Assembly (NCBI RefSeq): GCF_017833255.1
Contig: NZ_JAFIBU010000001.1
Span: forward strand, 2,910,001-2,974,000
Reading direction: 5' to 3'
DNA from: Paenibacillus sp. PvR098
GTDB lineage: Bacteria; Bacillota; Bacilli; Paenibacillales; NBRC-103111
Length of the DNA: 64,000 nt
Below are positions 61,325-64,000 of the stretch, piece by piece (position 1 is the first letter of the stretch; every line of letters begins with the position of its first letter). The notes under the pieces were generated by a model. That model was given only the letters and a program-made list of their open reading frames with translations. It searched no databases and was not told the origin of the DNA. Both the position numbers and the translations under genes were made by a program.

Positions 61325-61441
61325 GCTTGGCGACGTCCTACTCTCCCAGGACCCTGCGGTCCAAGTACCATTGGCGCTGGAAGGCTTAACGTTCGTGTTC
61401 GGTATGGGTACGCGTGGTTCCCTTCCGCCATCATCACCAAA
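61325..61441 (-). rRNA. rrf: 5S ribosomal RNA
   Basis: A 117-nt minus-strand sequence starts TTTGGTGATGATGGCGGAAG and ends GACGTCGCCAAGC. Both termini pair to form helix I, and the internal CCGAACACGAA is the conserved loop. It is the last gene of the rRNA operon, followed by a terminator. Confidence 0.97.
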
Positions 61442-61503
61442 CATATTCAGGTTTGCGCCCTGAAAACTGGATCGAAACAAAGCATGCTGAAGTTCATGTA
61501 TTT

Positions 61504-64000
<2,497 letters not shown>

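Overview
The window comes from a Gram-positive, endospore-forming Bacillales genome, most likely Paenibacillus or a close relative. Gene order follows the classic chromosomal block known from Bacillus subtilis: ctsR-mcsA-mcsB-clpC-radA-disA, yacL-ispD-ispF, gltX-cysE-cysS-mrnC-rlmB-rae1-sigH, rpmG-secE-nusG-rplKAJL, rsmC-like, rpoBC, the str operon, the S10-spc-alpha operons, then truA-rplM-rpsI and the sporulation genes cwlD, salA, gerD, kbaA and pdaB. A pssA gene between disA and yacL, and cysH-sat beside cwlD, depart from the B. subtilis order. The genus is inferred from protein similarity recalled from memory. Decayed genes together with a dead insertion sequence would suit a pseudogene-rich species such as P. 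larvae, but that is speculation.

Layout from left to right: (1) 1-4.8 kb, sporulation and germination genes (partial SpoIIM-family gene, pdaB, kbaA, gerD, salA, cwlD). (2) 4.8-7.7 kb, sulfate assimilation (sat, cysH) and a frameshifted MscS channel gene. (3) 7.8-24.9 kb, the large ribosomal-protein/rpoA/secY/adk/map/infA array, all on the minus strand. (4) 25-30 kb, tuf, fusA, rpsG, rpsL and an L7Ae-like gene. (5) 30-38.3 kb, rpoC, rpoB and an RsmC-like methyltransferase. (6) 38.3-42 kb, rplL, rplJ behind an L10 leader, rplA, rplK, nusG, secE and rpmG. (7) 42-49.9 kb, sigH, RNA-processing enzymes, cysteine and tRNA-charging genes with a cysteine T-box, and ispDF. (8) 50-53.2 kb, yacL, pssA and disA. 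(9) 53.2-56 kb, a radA pseudogene and a decayed IS3-family element. (10) 56-60.6 kb, the CtsR-controlled clpC operon. (11) 61.3-64 kb, the 5S gene and most of a 23S rRNA gene.

Nearly everything is transcribed on the minus strand; plus-strand genes are limited to pdaB, gerD, the MscS pseudogene, the IS transposase and one small unknown ORF. Most of the genes build or run the transcription-translation apparatus. Visible control devices include an L10 leader with two mutually exclusive stems, a candidate L13 leader, an S10-operon leader hairpin, a cysteine T-box, a CtsR operator and several strong sigma-A-like promoters.

The most interesting unlabelled structures are: a recurrent small hairpin module with a UNAC-type tetraloop sitting directly upstream of the Shine-Dalgarno sequences of rpmJ, rplX and rplJ, with base-pair-preserving changes; a cwlD ribosome-binding site buried inside a terminator-like hairpin; an IS element inserted exactly in the loop of the clpC terminator next to a radA gene carrying several frameshifts and a nonsense codon; and a promoter-like sequence antisense to sigH. 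I did not find a clearly new multi-gene system.
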